The notes beneath the pieces were generated by a model that was not told the origin of the DNA, made no database searches, and saw only the letters and a list, made by a program, of their open reading frames with translations. A program made the position numbers and the translations under genes. A stretch of 9,559 nt of DNA, taken from NCBI GenBank assembly GCA_021850405.1, contig JAJZMA010000187.1:1-9559 (forward strand). The letters are read 5' to 3'. Source of the stretch: a bacterium (GTDB lineage: Bacteria; Chloroflexota; Dormibacteria; Aeolococcales; Aeolococcaceae). Shown here in pieces: positions 1 to 6,838 of the stretch (position 1 is its first letter; the number at the start of each line of letters is the position of its first letter).

Positions 1-290
1 CGGTCCTTAGTTCGCTGCTGGGCCCCAGACATCCGAGTGCCGAGAAGCAGCTCCCATATGAATGTGGGATAGTCCCCGCCGGCACTGCGCATCACCGGTT
101 TTCTGTAAGTTTTTATGTAACAGCGATGCTGTTTATTATCTTTGATGTGGAATCAGTCTTTCTTTTTCCATGGGCAACTATCGTGCGGCAGCTTCATGTG
201 TTTGGCACCGCTGAAATGGGGCTCTTTGTTGCCACCCTTTTTATTGCACTCCTTTATGTATGGCGGAAGGGGGCGCTGACATGGAAGTGA
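1..290 (+). CDS. nuoA: NADH-quinone oxidoreductase subunit A (C-terminal part; 5' end outside window)
   Basis: Small membrane subunit of complex I (ND3 family), sitting beside NuoH and NuoJ near the quinone cavity. The open frame enters the window at base 3 and ends at TGA 288-290, leaving 95 codons; the usual length is about 120-140 residues, so only the N-terminal helix region is missing. Visible in order: the YECG loop (window residues 19-22), whose Cys matches the conserved loop Cys of mitochondrial ND3; the [19 protein letters not shown] stretch (32-50), with the conserved acidic pair D48/E50 at the end of the second helix; FLFPWA (53-58); and a third hydrophobic helix (about 71-87) followed by a short basic tail. 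The last 10 bases overlap the ATG at 281 proposed for nuoB. Identity is certain; the start is not visible. Confidence 0.95.
   Translation, partial: VLSSLLGPRHPSAEKQLPYECGIVPAGTAHHRFSVSFYVTAMLFIIFDVESVFLFPWATIVRQLHVFGTAEMGLFVATLFIALLYVWRKGALTWK
265..273 (+). promoter_or_regulatory. Ribosome binding site for the upstream nuoB start
   Basis: GGAAGGGGG lies 7 bases before ATG 281, inside the end of nuoA. This supports 281 as a nuoB start and translational coupling to nuoA. The in-frame ATG at 260 has no such purine run before it. Confidence 0.6.
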
Positions 291-886
291 ATTCACTGGG
301 AGAGGGTCCAGACATGATGAGGGCTGCACCGGCTGGCAGGAGCAGTTCGCTGCTGCTTGCTGACGCGGGCGGGTCAGGCGTTGCACTCCCGTTTCCAAGG
401 GTGGGAGCCGGAGAGCGGACTGCAGTACAGAGTGGGGTGGTCACCACTACGATAGAAAAGGTTATTGCCTGGGGTCGCTACAGCTCCATCTGGCCCGCGC
501 TCTTTGGACTTGCCTGTTGCGCAATCGAGATGATGGCTGTTGGAAACAGCCGCTACGATATGTCGCGCTTTGGAGCGGAAGTGTTTAGGGCTTCGCCCAG
601 GCAGGCTGACCTTATGATCGTAGCGGGGAGGGTCTCGCAAAAGATGGCGCCCGTTCTGCGTCAGGTATATGACCAGATGCCAGAGCCAAAATGGGTGATC
701 AGCATGGGGGCGTGCGCATCCTGTGGGGGAATTTTCAACAACTATGCAATTGTGCAGGGTGTCGACAAGGTAGTCCCCGTGGACATTTATCTGCCCGGAT
801 GTCCTCCCCGGCCGGAAGGGCTTCTCGATGCGGTAGTGAAGTTGCAGAAGCAGATTGCTTCCGAGCACCACCCCTTGCGAGGCTAG
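281..886 (+). CDS. nuoB: NADH-quinone oxidoreductase subunit B (cluster N2 carrier)
   Basis: Peripheral subunit carrying the terminal [4Fe-4S] cluster N2, which passes electrons to quinone at the interface with NuoD. From ATG 281 it has 201 residues. The cluster ligands are the tandem Cys in LACCAIE (C79, C80), the first Cys of GACASCGG (C145) and the Cys of PGCPPRPE (C174); the 66- and 29-residue spacings match those of E. coli NuoB. The family core begins near residue 53 ([14 protein letters not shown]), so about 50 residues of Gly/Ala/Ser-rich leader precede it. Start choice: ATG 281 and ATG 314 each have a good Shine-Dalgarno run 7 bases upstream; ATG 260 has none. I chose 281 because it overlaps the nuoA stop, as most starts here overlap the preceding stop. 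Starting at 314 would remove 11 residues. Identity is certain, start moderately so. Confidence 0.96.
   Translation: MEVNSLGEGPDMMRAAPAGRSSSLLLADAGGSGVALPFPRVGAGERTAVQSGVVTTTIEKVIAWGRYSSIWPALFGLACCAIEMMAVGNSRYDMSRFGAEVFRASPRQADLMIVAGRVSQKMAPVLRQVYDQMPEPKWVISMGACASCGGIFNNYAIVQGVDKVVPVDIYLPGCPPRPEGLLDAVVKLQKQIASEHHPLRG
298..306 (+). promoter_or_regulatory. Ribosome binding site for an alternative nuoB start at 314
   Basis: GGGAGAGGG lies 7 bases before the double ATG at 314/317. It has the same spacing as the site serving ATG 281, so the sequence alone does not decide between the two nuoB starts. Confidence 0.5.
877..882 (+). promoter_or_regulatory. Ribosome binding site of nuoC
   Basis: GCGAGG ends 8 bases before GTG 891 and lies in the last codons of nuoB. 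It supports the GTG start; the TTG at 855, also in frame, lies deep inside nuoB and has no comparable site. Confidence 0.55.
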
Positions 887-890
887 GCGC

Positions 891-1517
891 GTGACTGAAG
901 CAGGCGCTGGAAGGGAAGAGATTCTGGGTGCTACGGATTCGGCAGACAGGACCAGTGGTGTACCGCCCCGTGCTGGTACGGTGGATGGCAGCCGGGCAGC
1001 ACAGCTGCTGGAGCGTGTAATGCCAGGTGTCATCCTCGAAACCAGGGAGGAGCACGGCGAGCTGATACTCCAGGTGGACCGTTCCCGGCTGGTGGAGGTA
1101 TGTACCCTTCTTTCGCACGATGACGGGGCCAGGTATCGGCTCCCGGTCATGGTGACGGCCGTAGACTGGCTGGAGAGGGAGCCACGATTTGATGTCGTAT
1201 ATGAACTTTACTCAGTGGATTACAATGATCGCGTGCGGCTCGTGGTACAGGTGCCAGAGCATGACCCGGTAGTTCCCACCCTGGAGAAGGTTTTTCCGGG
1301 AATGGACTGGCATGAGCGCGAGACGTTTGACCTGTTCGGCATCTCATTTGCTGGACATCATGACTTGAGGAGGCTACTGCTGCCAGAGGACTGGGAGGGG
1401 CATCCCCTAAGGAAGGATTACGTGTCATTCGGGGAGCCGGTAGCTTTCACGCATAACCTGGAATGGGCGCTGGCACCCCAGGATCGCCCAGAGCAGATGC
1501 CTGGGAGTACGCGCTGA
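891..1517 (+). CDS. nuoC: NADH-quinone oxidoreductase subunit C
   Basis: Peripheral-arm subunit (30 kDa family) that packs against NuoD and helps dock the hydrophilic arm; it binds no cofactor. With GTG 891 it has 208 residues. The family core starts near residue 36 and contains [10 protein letters not shown] (88-97), a VYELYS strand region (103-108) and the signature running from [12 protein letters not shown] (140-151) through [14 protein letters not shown] (155-168) to GHPLRKDY (170-177). The first 35 residues are a poorly conserved, charged leader and the last 30 a tail. GHH replaces the more usual GHP in the signature. The protein is free-standing, not fused to NuoD: it stops at TGA 1515-1517, which shares one base with the nuoD ATG. 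The GTG start lies 4 bases after the nuoB stop. Identity is very sure; the start is likely. Confidence 0.95.
   Translation: MTEAGAGREEILGATDSADRTSGVPPRAGTVDGSRAAQLLERVMPGVILETREEHGELILQVDRSRLVEVCTLLSHDDGARYRLPVMVTAVDWLEREPRFDVVYELYSVDYNDRVRLVVQVPEHDPVVPTLEKVFPGMDWHERETFDLFGISFAGHHDLRRLLLPEDWEGHPLRKDYVSFGEPVAFTHNLEWALAPQDRPEQMPGSTR
1503..1507 (+). promoter_or_regulatory. Ribosome binding site of nuoD
   Basis: GGGAG lies 9 bases before ATG 1517. It favours the TGATG overlap start over the in-frame codon at 1463, which would put 18 extra residues inside nuoC. Confidence 0.6.
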
Positions 1518-2854
1518 TGTCACCCCGCAAGGCTGCGAGCCAGTCGCAGGCTGAAAAGAAAGGGGAGAGCCTGCTGCCAGAAGCAGTTGCCGGGCCAGAA
1601 GAGATCCGGGTGCAGCAGGCTTACGGCGACGCCCGGGAGAGGGTAGGGGTTGACCGGGACCTGGATGCTGTGGATCTGGTGGAGATTGGCGAGGACACCA
1701 TGGAGCTGAACATGGGGCCGCAGCATCCCTCTACCCACGGCGTCCTGCGGCTGGTACTCAATCTCGAAGGGGAGACCGTCAGGGAGTGCCGCCCGGATAT
1801 TGGCTTTCTTCATACCGGTTTTGAAAAGTCATTTGAGTCGCATACCTACCAGCAGTGCATTCCGCTCACTGACCGGATGGATTATCTGGCGCCTCCGATA
1901 AATAACCTGGGCTTCTCCCTGGCAGCTGAAAAATTGCTGGGGGTAGAGGTGCCGCCACGGGGCCAGTACATACGGGTGATCATGGCGGAGCTGGCCCGGA
2001 TAGGCTCTCATCTCATCTGGTTTGGGACTCATGCCATGGATCTTGGAGCTACAACGCCGTTCCTTTACGCATGGCGTGAGCGCGAGGCCATCCTGGACAT
2101 AAATGAGCTTGTTTCCGGGGTCCGGATGATGACCTCATTCATTCGGGTTGGGGGCCTCATGGCAGACGTACCCCAGGAATTTGGCCCCATGATCGAGCAG
2201 GTGCTTGCCACGTTCCCAAAGGCAATCGATGAGTATGAGCTGCTGATCACGAAGAATCCGATCTGGAGAGACCGCACCATTGGGCTTGGGGTGATATCTG
2301 CGGAAGATGCACTGGCATATGGTCTGACCGGGCCCTGCCTCCGGGGAAGCGGCGTTCCCTACGATCTCCGCAAGGCACGGCCGTACAGCTCATACGATCA
2401 TTTTGAGTTTGATGTCCCGGTTGGCAGCAACGGGGACGTTTACGACCGGTACCTTATCCGTATGCAGGAGATGCGGGAGAGCCTGCGGATAATCCGGCAG
2501 GCGTACGAGAATCTGCCATCAGGACCAGTAAACACCCTGGATCGGCGTGTTGCCCGCCCGCCCCGCAATGAGATAAACACCAGTATGGAATCGCTCATTT
2601 ATCATTTCAAGCTCGTGACCGAGGGCATGCAGGTGCCTGCGGGTCAGGTTTATCATGCGGTCGAATCCCCTCGCGGTGAGCTTGGTTTCTATATGGTAAG
2701 CGACGGTGGTAACCGGCCCTACCGGTGCAAGGTGAGAGGTCCATCCTTCAGCAATCTTGCCGCCCTGCCACACATGGTCCGGGGAGAACTGATCGCCGAT
2801 GTGGTGGCCGTGGTCGGATCTATCGACATTACCCTTGGAGACGTTGACAGGTAG
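1517..2854 (+). CDS. nuoD: NADH-quinone oxidoreductase subunit D (quinone-binding)
   Basis: The 49 kDa-family subunit that forms most of the quinone pocket with NuoB. From ATG 1517 it has 445 residues. The core begins with ELNMGPQHPSTHG (63-75). H74 and Y123 (in TDRMDYLAP) are 49 residues apart, as are the bovine quinone-site pair His59/Tyr108. Other conserved blocks are RPDIGFLHTGFEK (92-104), LARIGSHLIWFGTHAMDLGA and the C-terminal end SIDITLGDVDR. There is no CxxC nickel-binding motif, which separates it from the related [NiFe]-hydrogenase large subunits. About 62 residues of Lys/Glu/Ala-rich sequence precede the core, longer than the short leaders usual in bacterial NuoD. Start and nuoC stop overlap as TGATG; nuoE follows after 3 bases. 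Very confident of function. Confidence 0.97.
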   Translation: MSPRKAASQSQAEKKGESLLPEAVAGPEEIRVQQAYGDARERVGVDRDLDAVDLVEIGEDTMELNMGPQHPSTHGVLRLVLNLEGETVRECRPDIGFLHTGFEKSFESHTYQQCIPLTDRMDYLAPPINNLGFSLAAEKLLGVEVPPRGQYIRVIMAELARIGSHLIWFGTHAMDLGATTPFLYAWREREAILDINELVSGVRMMTSFIRVGGLMADVPQEFGPMIEQVLATFPKAIDEYELLITKNPIWRDRTIGLGVISAEDALAYGLTGPCLRGSGVPYDLRKARPYSSYDHFEFDVPVGSNGDVYDRYLIRMQEMRESLRIIRQAYENLPSGPVNTLDRRVARPPRNEINTSMESLIYHFKLVTEGMQVPAGQVYHAVESPRGELGFYMVSDGGNRPYRCKVRGPSFSNLAALPHMVRGELIADVVAVVGSIDITLGDVDR

Positions 2855-2857
2855 GCC

Positions 2858-3523
2858 ATGGGAGAAGAAGTGTTTTCAGATGATCTGCGCAACCGCATCA
2901 CACTCATGCGGGATCGCTACCCCATGGCCAGATCCGCAGTGATTCCAGCATTGTGGGCTGTGCAGGAGGAGCATGGCTTCCTGTCGGATTCTGCACTCGA
3001 GGCTGTGGCGAAACTGCTTGGGCTGGTACCTTCAGATGTGCAGGCCAGTGCAAGTTTCTACTCGATGTACTTCAGGACTGCACCCGGAAGACATGATCTT
3101 GTTGTATGCACGAATGTTTCTTGCGCACTGCGTGGTGCCAACGAGGTGGTTGCCTGTGTGGAGAGAGCACTGGACTGTCCTTCTGGGGGTACTGCTGCTG
3201 ATGGGACTGTGACCTGGGTGGCGAGCCCGGAATGCCTTGGCGCATGCGACGCTGCTCCAGCGTTGCAGCTGGATCATGAGACTCATGGCCCAATGACGGT
3301 TGCGGAGACAGAAGCACTTATTCGCAGGGTTGCTTCTGAAGCTGTTCCCTCAAAAGCTGCCCACCACCCAGTTGTCTCGCCTGCTGTTACTGCCCAGGAA
3401 ACAGGGCCTGGGGCTGGATCATCCAGGGCAGGGTCAGACAGCGAGCACGGCATGACCAGGGAAGAACGCCCAGCCACTGGAAAGAAGACACGGCGCGCCC
3501 GCGTTGCCAAGTCGGATCTTTGA
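2858..3523 (+). CDS. nuoE: NADH-quinone oxidoreductase subunit E ([2Fe-2S] N1a)
   Basis: The 24 kDa-family subunit; its thioredoxin-like domain holds [2Fe-2S] cluster N1a next to the FMN of NuoF. It has 221 residues. The ligands are C84 and C89 (CTNVSC) and C126 and C130 (ECLGAC), the family Cx4C/Cx3C arrangement. An N-terminal helical domain (about 7-60, with ALWAVQEEHGFLS) and the ASFYSMY segment precede the cluster domain, and GPMT (144-147) falls where the family ends its core. Residues from about 160 to 221 are an unusual tail rich in Ala, Pro, Gly and Ser, ending very basic (KKTRRARVAK). The ATG is 3 bases after the nuoD stop; its ribosome binding site is weak (AGGTAG too close, GGAG 17 bases away), so expression may depend on ribosomes finishing nuoD. 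No better start is visible. Confidence 0.95.
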   Translation: MGEEVFSDDLRNRITLMRDRYPMARSAVIPALWAVQEEHGFLSDSALEAVAKLLGLVPSDVQASASFYSMYFRTAPGRHDLVVCTNVSCALRGANEVVACVERALDCPSGGTAADGTVTWVASPECLGACDAAPALQLDHETHGPMTVAETEALIRRVASEAVPSKAAHHPVVSPAVTAQETGPGAGSSRAGSDSEHGMTREERPATGKKTRRARVAKSDL

Positions 3524-3557
3524 AGATAGATACATGAAAGGATTTTGAGAGCTTTGC
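3524..3557 (+). other. nuoE-nuoF gap, the only intergenic spacer
   Basis: Thirty-four bases separate the nuoE stop from the nuoF ATG, against overlaps or at most 4 bases elsewhere. It holds a modest GAGAG (3547-3551) 6 bases before the nuoF start and a five-codon ATG...TGA frame at 3534-3548. I see no hairpin, terminator or promoter-like boxes. Confidence 0.6.
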
Positions 3558-4877
3558 ATGGAATATAGATTGCTTACGGCACAGCTGGGGCCAGCAGGAG
3601 AGGCACTGGATACCCTTTTGGCCTATGAGAAGGCTGGCGGCTACCAGGCGTTGCGCAAGGCGCTCACTGGCATGACTCCTGATGAAGTGGTGGAGGAGGT
3701 AAAGGCCAGTGGACTCCGTGGGCGCGGGGGAGCGGGGTTTCCAACCGGGACCAAGTGGTCTTTCCTGCCCAGGGGCGTATTGCCCCGATATCTGTGCTGC
3801 AACGCTGATGAGTCAGAGCCAGGCTGTTTCAAGGATCGCTATCTGATAGACAAGCTCCCGCACCAGCTGCTTGAGGGGCTGCTTATAGCTGCATACGCGC
3901 TGGATGTGCACACAGCCTTCATCTACATACGGGGTGAGTATCGTAGGCAGCGGCTCCTGCTGGAGCGTTGCGTGGAAGAGGCTCGTGCGGCAGGTTACAT
4001 TGGAAAATCCGTCATGGGAACTGATTTTTCATGTGACGTAATCGTTCATGGGGGAGCGGGGGCATATATCTGCGGTGAGGAGACAGCTCTTCTGAGTTCG
4101 CTTGAGGGTAGCAGGGGAGAGCCACGCCTGAAACCACCGTTTCCTGCAGTCAAGGGGCTGTACGGGCAGCCTACGGTTGTGAACAATGTTGAGACCTTAA
4201 GCAATGTGCCCCATATTGTCGCCCGCGGCGGCAAGTGGTTTGCTGGCATTGGAGTAGAGAGAGGGACGGGCACGAGACTAATCTGCGCCAGCGGCCACAT
4301 TCAGAGACCTGGCGTATATGAGATAGAGATGGGGCGCCCCATCAGGGAGCTTCTCGAGGAACATTGCGGCGGAATGCTGCCCGGTCACCAGCTGAAGGCA
4401 TTCCAGCCCGGTGGAGGCTCCATGCAGGTACTGCTGCCTAAGGACATTGACTTGCCACTGGATTTTGACTCAGTACAGAAAGCTGGCTCCTCCCTTGGGG
4501 CTGGCGCCATGGTCTTTATGGATGAGACTGCCTGCATGGTGAATGTATCCATGCGGCTGGTGGACTTTTATCAGCACGAGTCGTGTGGCAAGTGCACACC
4601 CTGCAGGGAGGGCACCTACTTTGAGTCAAGGCTGATGCACCGTCTGGAAGCGGGGCAGGCAGACAAGGCTGAGCTCGCTACACTTGCAGACATATGCGAC
4701 AACATGGACGGAAAGTGCTTCTGTCCCCTTGGTGACACCGCAACCTGGTTTGTGATGTCAGCCTATCGTGCCTTCAGGGACGAATTCGAACAGCACTGTG
4801 GGGCTGGCCGGTGTCCCGTGTCCATGCCAGCCACAGGAAGCCATGAAGATCTGCTGATGGCAGGGAGTCTTCTGTGA
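3558..4877 (+). CDS. nuoF: NADH-quinone oxidoreductase subunit F (NADH/FMN site, cluster N3)
   Basis: The 51 kDa-family subunit, where NADH is oxidised; it carries FMN and [4Fe-4S] cluster N3. It has 439 residues, close to the family norm. In order: the glycine-rich FMN loop GLRGRGGAGFPTGTKW (52-67); the CNADESEPG segment (81-89) of the flavin/NADH pocket; GAGAYICGEETALL (166-179), the nucleotide-binding stretch; a ubiquitin-like SLBB region (about 235-320); and the C-terminal helical bundle with ESCGKCTPCREG (C343, C346, C349) and a fourth N3 ligand, most likely C389 in GKCFCPLGD. By reading it resembles Thermus Nqo1 more than E. coli NuoF. Cysteines at 80, 90 and 158 are not the residues I recall at these places in Thermus. 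The stop overlaps the nuoG start by 4 bases (GTGA). Confidence 0.97.
   Translation: MEYRLLTAQLGPAGEALDTLLAYEKAGGYQALRKALTGMTPDEVVEEVKASGLRGRGGAGFPTGTKWSFLPRGVLPRYLCCNADESEPGCFKDRYLIDKLPHQLLEGLLIAAYALDVHTAFIYIRGEYRRQRLLLERCVEEARAAGYIGKSVMGTDFSCDVIVHGGAGAYICGEETALLSSLEGSRGEPRLKPPFPAVKGLYGQPTVVNNVETLSNVPHIVARGGKWFAGIGVERGTGTRLICASGHIQRPGVYEIEMGRPIRELLEEHCGGMLPGHQLKAFQPGGGSMQVLLPKDIDLPLDFDSVQKAGSSLGAGAMVFMDETACMVNVSMRLVDFYQHESCGKCTPCREGTYFESRLMHRLEAGQADKAELATLADICDNMDGKCFCPLGDTATWFVMSAYRAFRDEFEQHCGAGRCPVSMPATGSHEDLLMAGSLL
4862..4867 (+). promoter_or_regulatory. Ribosome binding site of nuoG
   Basis: AGGGAG lies 6 bases before GTG 4874, within the end of nuoF. It supports the GTG start, which overlaps the nuoF TGA as GTGA. 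Confidence 0.65.
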
Positions 4878-6838
4878 TCACGCAAGTGTCTGAAACAGTT
4901 TCTGTGACCGTGGACGGCCGCGCGGTCCAGGTCCGCCCTGGCACGCTCGTTCTGGATGCGGCGACTGAGGCTGGGGTCCATATACCGATTTACTGTGCCC
5001 ATTCGAAGATGGATCCAGTGGCTGTCTGCAGGATGTGTCTCGTGGAAATTGAAAAGCTTCCCAAGCTCATGCCGGCATGTGCAACTGTCGTCACTCCTGA
5101 TATGGTGATCCACACTGCATCCGAGAAAGTGGTCAAGGTCCGAGAGGGAGTCCTGGAGTTTCTGCTTGAGAATCACCCTCTGGACTGCCCGGTCTGTGAT
5201 CGGGGTGGGGAGTGTGACCTGCAGGATTTTGCATTCCGCTATGGCCCCACAACCAGCCGGTTTCCGATTGTGGACAAGGTTCATTCTGACAAGGCGGTAA
5301 AACTCTCGGAGCTGATAGAGCTTGATCGCGAGCGTTGCATTCTGTGCTGGCGGTGCGTGCGCTATTACGACGAGATAACTGGAGAGCAGGAACTGGTACT
5401 GGATCGCCGAGGGGTAGACACTGTGATTGCTACCTTTGCCAACAGGGAGCTGACCTCAGCCTTTCAGGGTAATTTGCCTGAGGTGTGCCCGGTCGGAGCG
5501 CTGACACATCGTCAGTATCGCTTCAAGGCCCGGCCCTGGGATCTCCAGAGGAGCTCTGGGGTATGTCCAGAATGCTCCTACGGCTGCAATATACACGTTG
5601 ATACCCGTAATTTTGAAGTGGTGCGGTTTGCATCCAGGGACAACCCCAGTGTTGATGACATGTGGCTGTGCGACCGTGGCCGCTACAGCGCTACCTCGTG
5701 GAATGGTGGGGCAAGGATCAGCAGTTCGCACATCCGCAAGGGTGGATCTGTTGCAGTTGTACCTTGCTCTGAGGCGCTCGAGCAGGCCGCTGCAGCCATT
5801 GCCAGGGTAACGGCAAAGCATGGAGCTGATGCCATTGGAGTTCTCGTTTCTCCCCGGCTGACCAACGAGGAGCTCTGGCTTGCCCAGTTGCTTGGCCGTG
5901 AGGTGATAGGAACACAGCATGTGGATGTTGGCGCTGCCTTTGCATCAGGTGCGCAGCCGGGCGATAGCGGGCTCGCACTTGAAGACATCGAGGCCTGCAG
6001 CGACGTCGTAGTTGTCGGCACAGAGCCTGAAGCCTACTCGCCTGTGCTTACCCTGCGCCTTTTCAAGGCCGCCAGAAAACATGGAGTACGGGTTCGGCGG
6101 GTTGCATGGGGAAATGGGGAAAGTGCCGGGGTGCTGACCCGTGAGGTGCTTGCCGGGCTCGCGGATGGGCGTGATGGATCTCCTGTTCGTGTAGGCGTCG
6201 TAGCGGCAGAATCCGATGCCGGTGCTGCCAGGGACCTTCGCGATGCGCTGTTGGCCAAAGGGCACAGTGCCTCGATTCTTTCAGTTGTGCATGGAGTAAA
6301 TGGGCGTGGAGCAAGAGACCTTGGGCTGGTCGACGGTGGTGCGCCTGGGTACGCTGGCGGGCAGGGCCATGGGAATCCTGGCGGCACCGGGAGCCCCGTC
6401 TCCCGCATGACTCTTGTAGACCAGGTGTTGGCAGGTGGACTCAAGGGACTACTCGTTCTGGATGGCGCTGGGCTTCCCCTTGCTGCTGATGTGACGGCAG
6501 CACTCGCACCCAGACTGCGGAAGCTGGACTTTATGCTGGCAATTGAGTCGGTAAGCGGAATTTTCAGTGACAGTGCTTCGATCCTGATTCCGGGTCATGC
6601 CTATTTTGAGAAAGGAGGGACTGTCACCAGCTCCGAGGGGCGTGTGCAGCGGATTAGGCCTGCACTTCCATCCTCCGGGGATACGCCCAGGGAATTACTG
6701 CTGCTCCAGAAGCTGGCCACTCTTCTGGGTGCAACATGGGAGCAGATGGATGAGATAGCTGTCTTCCGACGGCTGGCTGACCGTATTCCTGCCTATGCGG
6801 CGGCTGGCTATGGTGGCCGTACCAGGTGGATGTCATGA
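4874..6838 (+). CDS. nuoG: NADH-quinone oxidoreductase subunit G (clusters N1b, N4, N5, N7)
   Basis: The 75 kDa-family iron-sulfur subunit relaying electrons from NuoF towards NuoI. From GTG 4874 it has 654 residues. The N-terminal ferredoxin-like domain holds [2Fe-2S] N1b (C41, C52, C55, C69); N5 uses H101, C105, C108, C114 (HPLDCPVCDRGGEC); N4 uses C155, C158, C161 and C205 (EVCPVGAL). C231, C234, C238 and C266, spaced Cx2Cx3Cx27C, match cluster N7, which is off the main path and absent from the mitochondrial protein. The rest (about 267-654) is a degenerate molybdopterin-oxidoreductase-like domain, with NGRGARDLGL (476-485), a Gly-rich loop, and IPGHAYFEKGGT (572-583). It is shorter than I recall for E. 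coli (about 900) or Thermus (about 780). No catalytic molybdenum site is apparent. The stop overlaps nuoH as ATGA. Confidence 0.96.
   Translation: MITQVSETVSVTVDGRAVQVRPGTLVLDAATEAGVHIPIYCAHSKMDPVAVCRMCLVEIEKLPKLMPACATVVTPDMVIHTASEKVVKVREGVLEFLLENHPLDCPVCDRGGECDLQDFAFRYGPTTSRFPIVDKVHSDKAVKLSELIELDRERCILCWRCVRYYDEITGEQELVLDRRGVDTVIATFANRELTSAFQGNLPEVCPVGALTHRQYRFKARPWDLQRSSGVCPECSYGCNIHVDTRNFEVVRFASRDNPSVDDMWLCDRGRYSATSWNGGARISSSHIRKGGSVAVVPCSEALEQAAAAIARVTAKHGADAIGVLVSPRLTNEELWLAQLLGREVIGTQHVDVGAAFASGAQPGDSGLALEDIEACSDVVVVGTEPEAYSPVLTLRLFKAARKHGVRVRRVAWGNGESAGVLTREVLAGLADGRDGSPVRVGVVAAESDAGAARDLRDALLAKGHSASILSVVHGVNGRGARDLGLVDGGAPGYAGGQGHGNPGGTGSPVSRMTLVDQVLAGGLKGLLVLDGAGLPLAADVTAALAPRLRKLDFMLAIESVSGIFSDSASILIPGHAYFEKGGTVTSSEGRVQRIRPALPSSGDTPRELLLLQKLATLLGATWEQMDEIAVFRRLADRIPAYAAAGYGGRTRWMS
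6824..6830 (+). promoter_or_regulatory. Ribosome binding site of nuoH
   Basis: AGGTGGA lies 4 bases before ATG 6835, in the last codons of nuoG. It favours ATG 6835 over the in-frame GTG at 6826, which lies within the site itself. Confidence 0.5.

Noticed and set aside
855..890. Longer nuoC starting at TTG 855
   Set aside because: It would overlap nuoB by 32 bases with no binding site; GTG 891 has GCGAGG at a good distance and sits just after the nuoB stop.
374..1150. Long minus-strand open frame (258 codons) opposite nuoB and nuoC
   Set aside because: It mirrors two certain genes in a GC-rich region, crosses their junction, and its product shows no recognisable domain; it is a shadow frame.
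1517..2854. NuoD as a [NiFe]-hydrogenase large subunit (with NuoB as the small subunit)
   Set aside because: No CxxC nickel ligands at either end; the quinone-site His and Tyr are present; NuoE, F and G accompany it.
3534..3548. Five-codon ATG...TGA frame in the nuoE-nuoF gap
   Set aside because: Too short to support as a leader peptide; no hairpins or regulatory codon run accompany it.
4763..5284. Minus-strand open frame (173 codons) opposite the nuoF/nuoG junction
   Set aside because: It is fully covered by the coding strand of two clear genes, and its translation has no family pattern.
4874..6838. NuoG as a formate dehydrogenase or other molybdenum enzyme
   Set aside because: The molybdopterin-like domain is short and degenerate, I see no candidate metal-binding Cys/Sec in context, and the gene lies between nuoF and nuoH.
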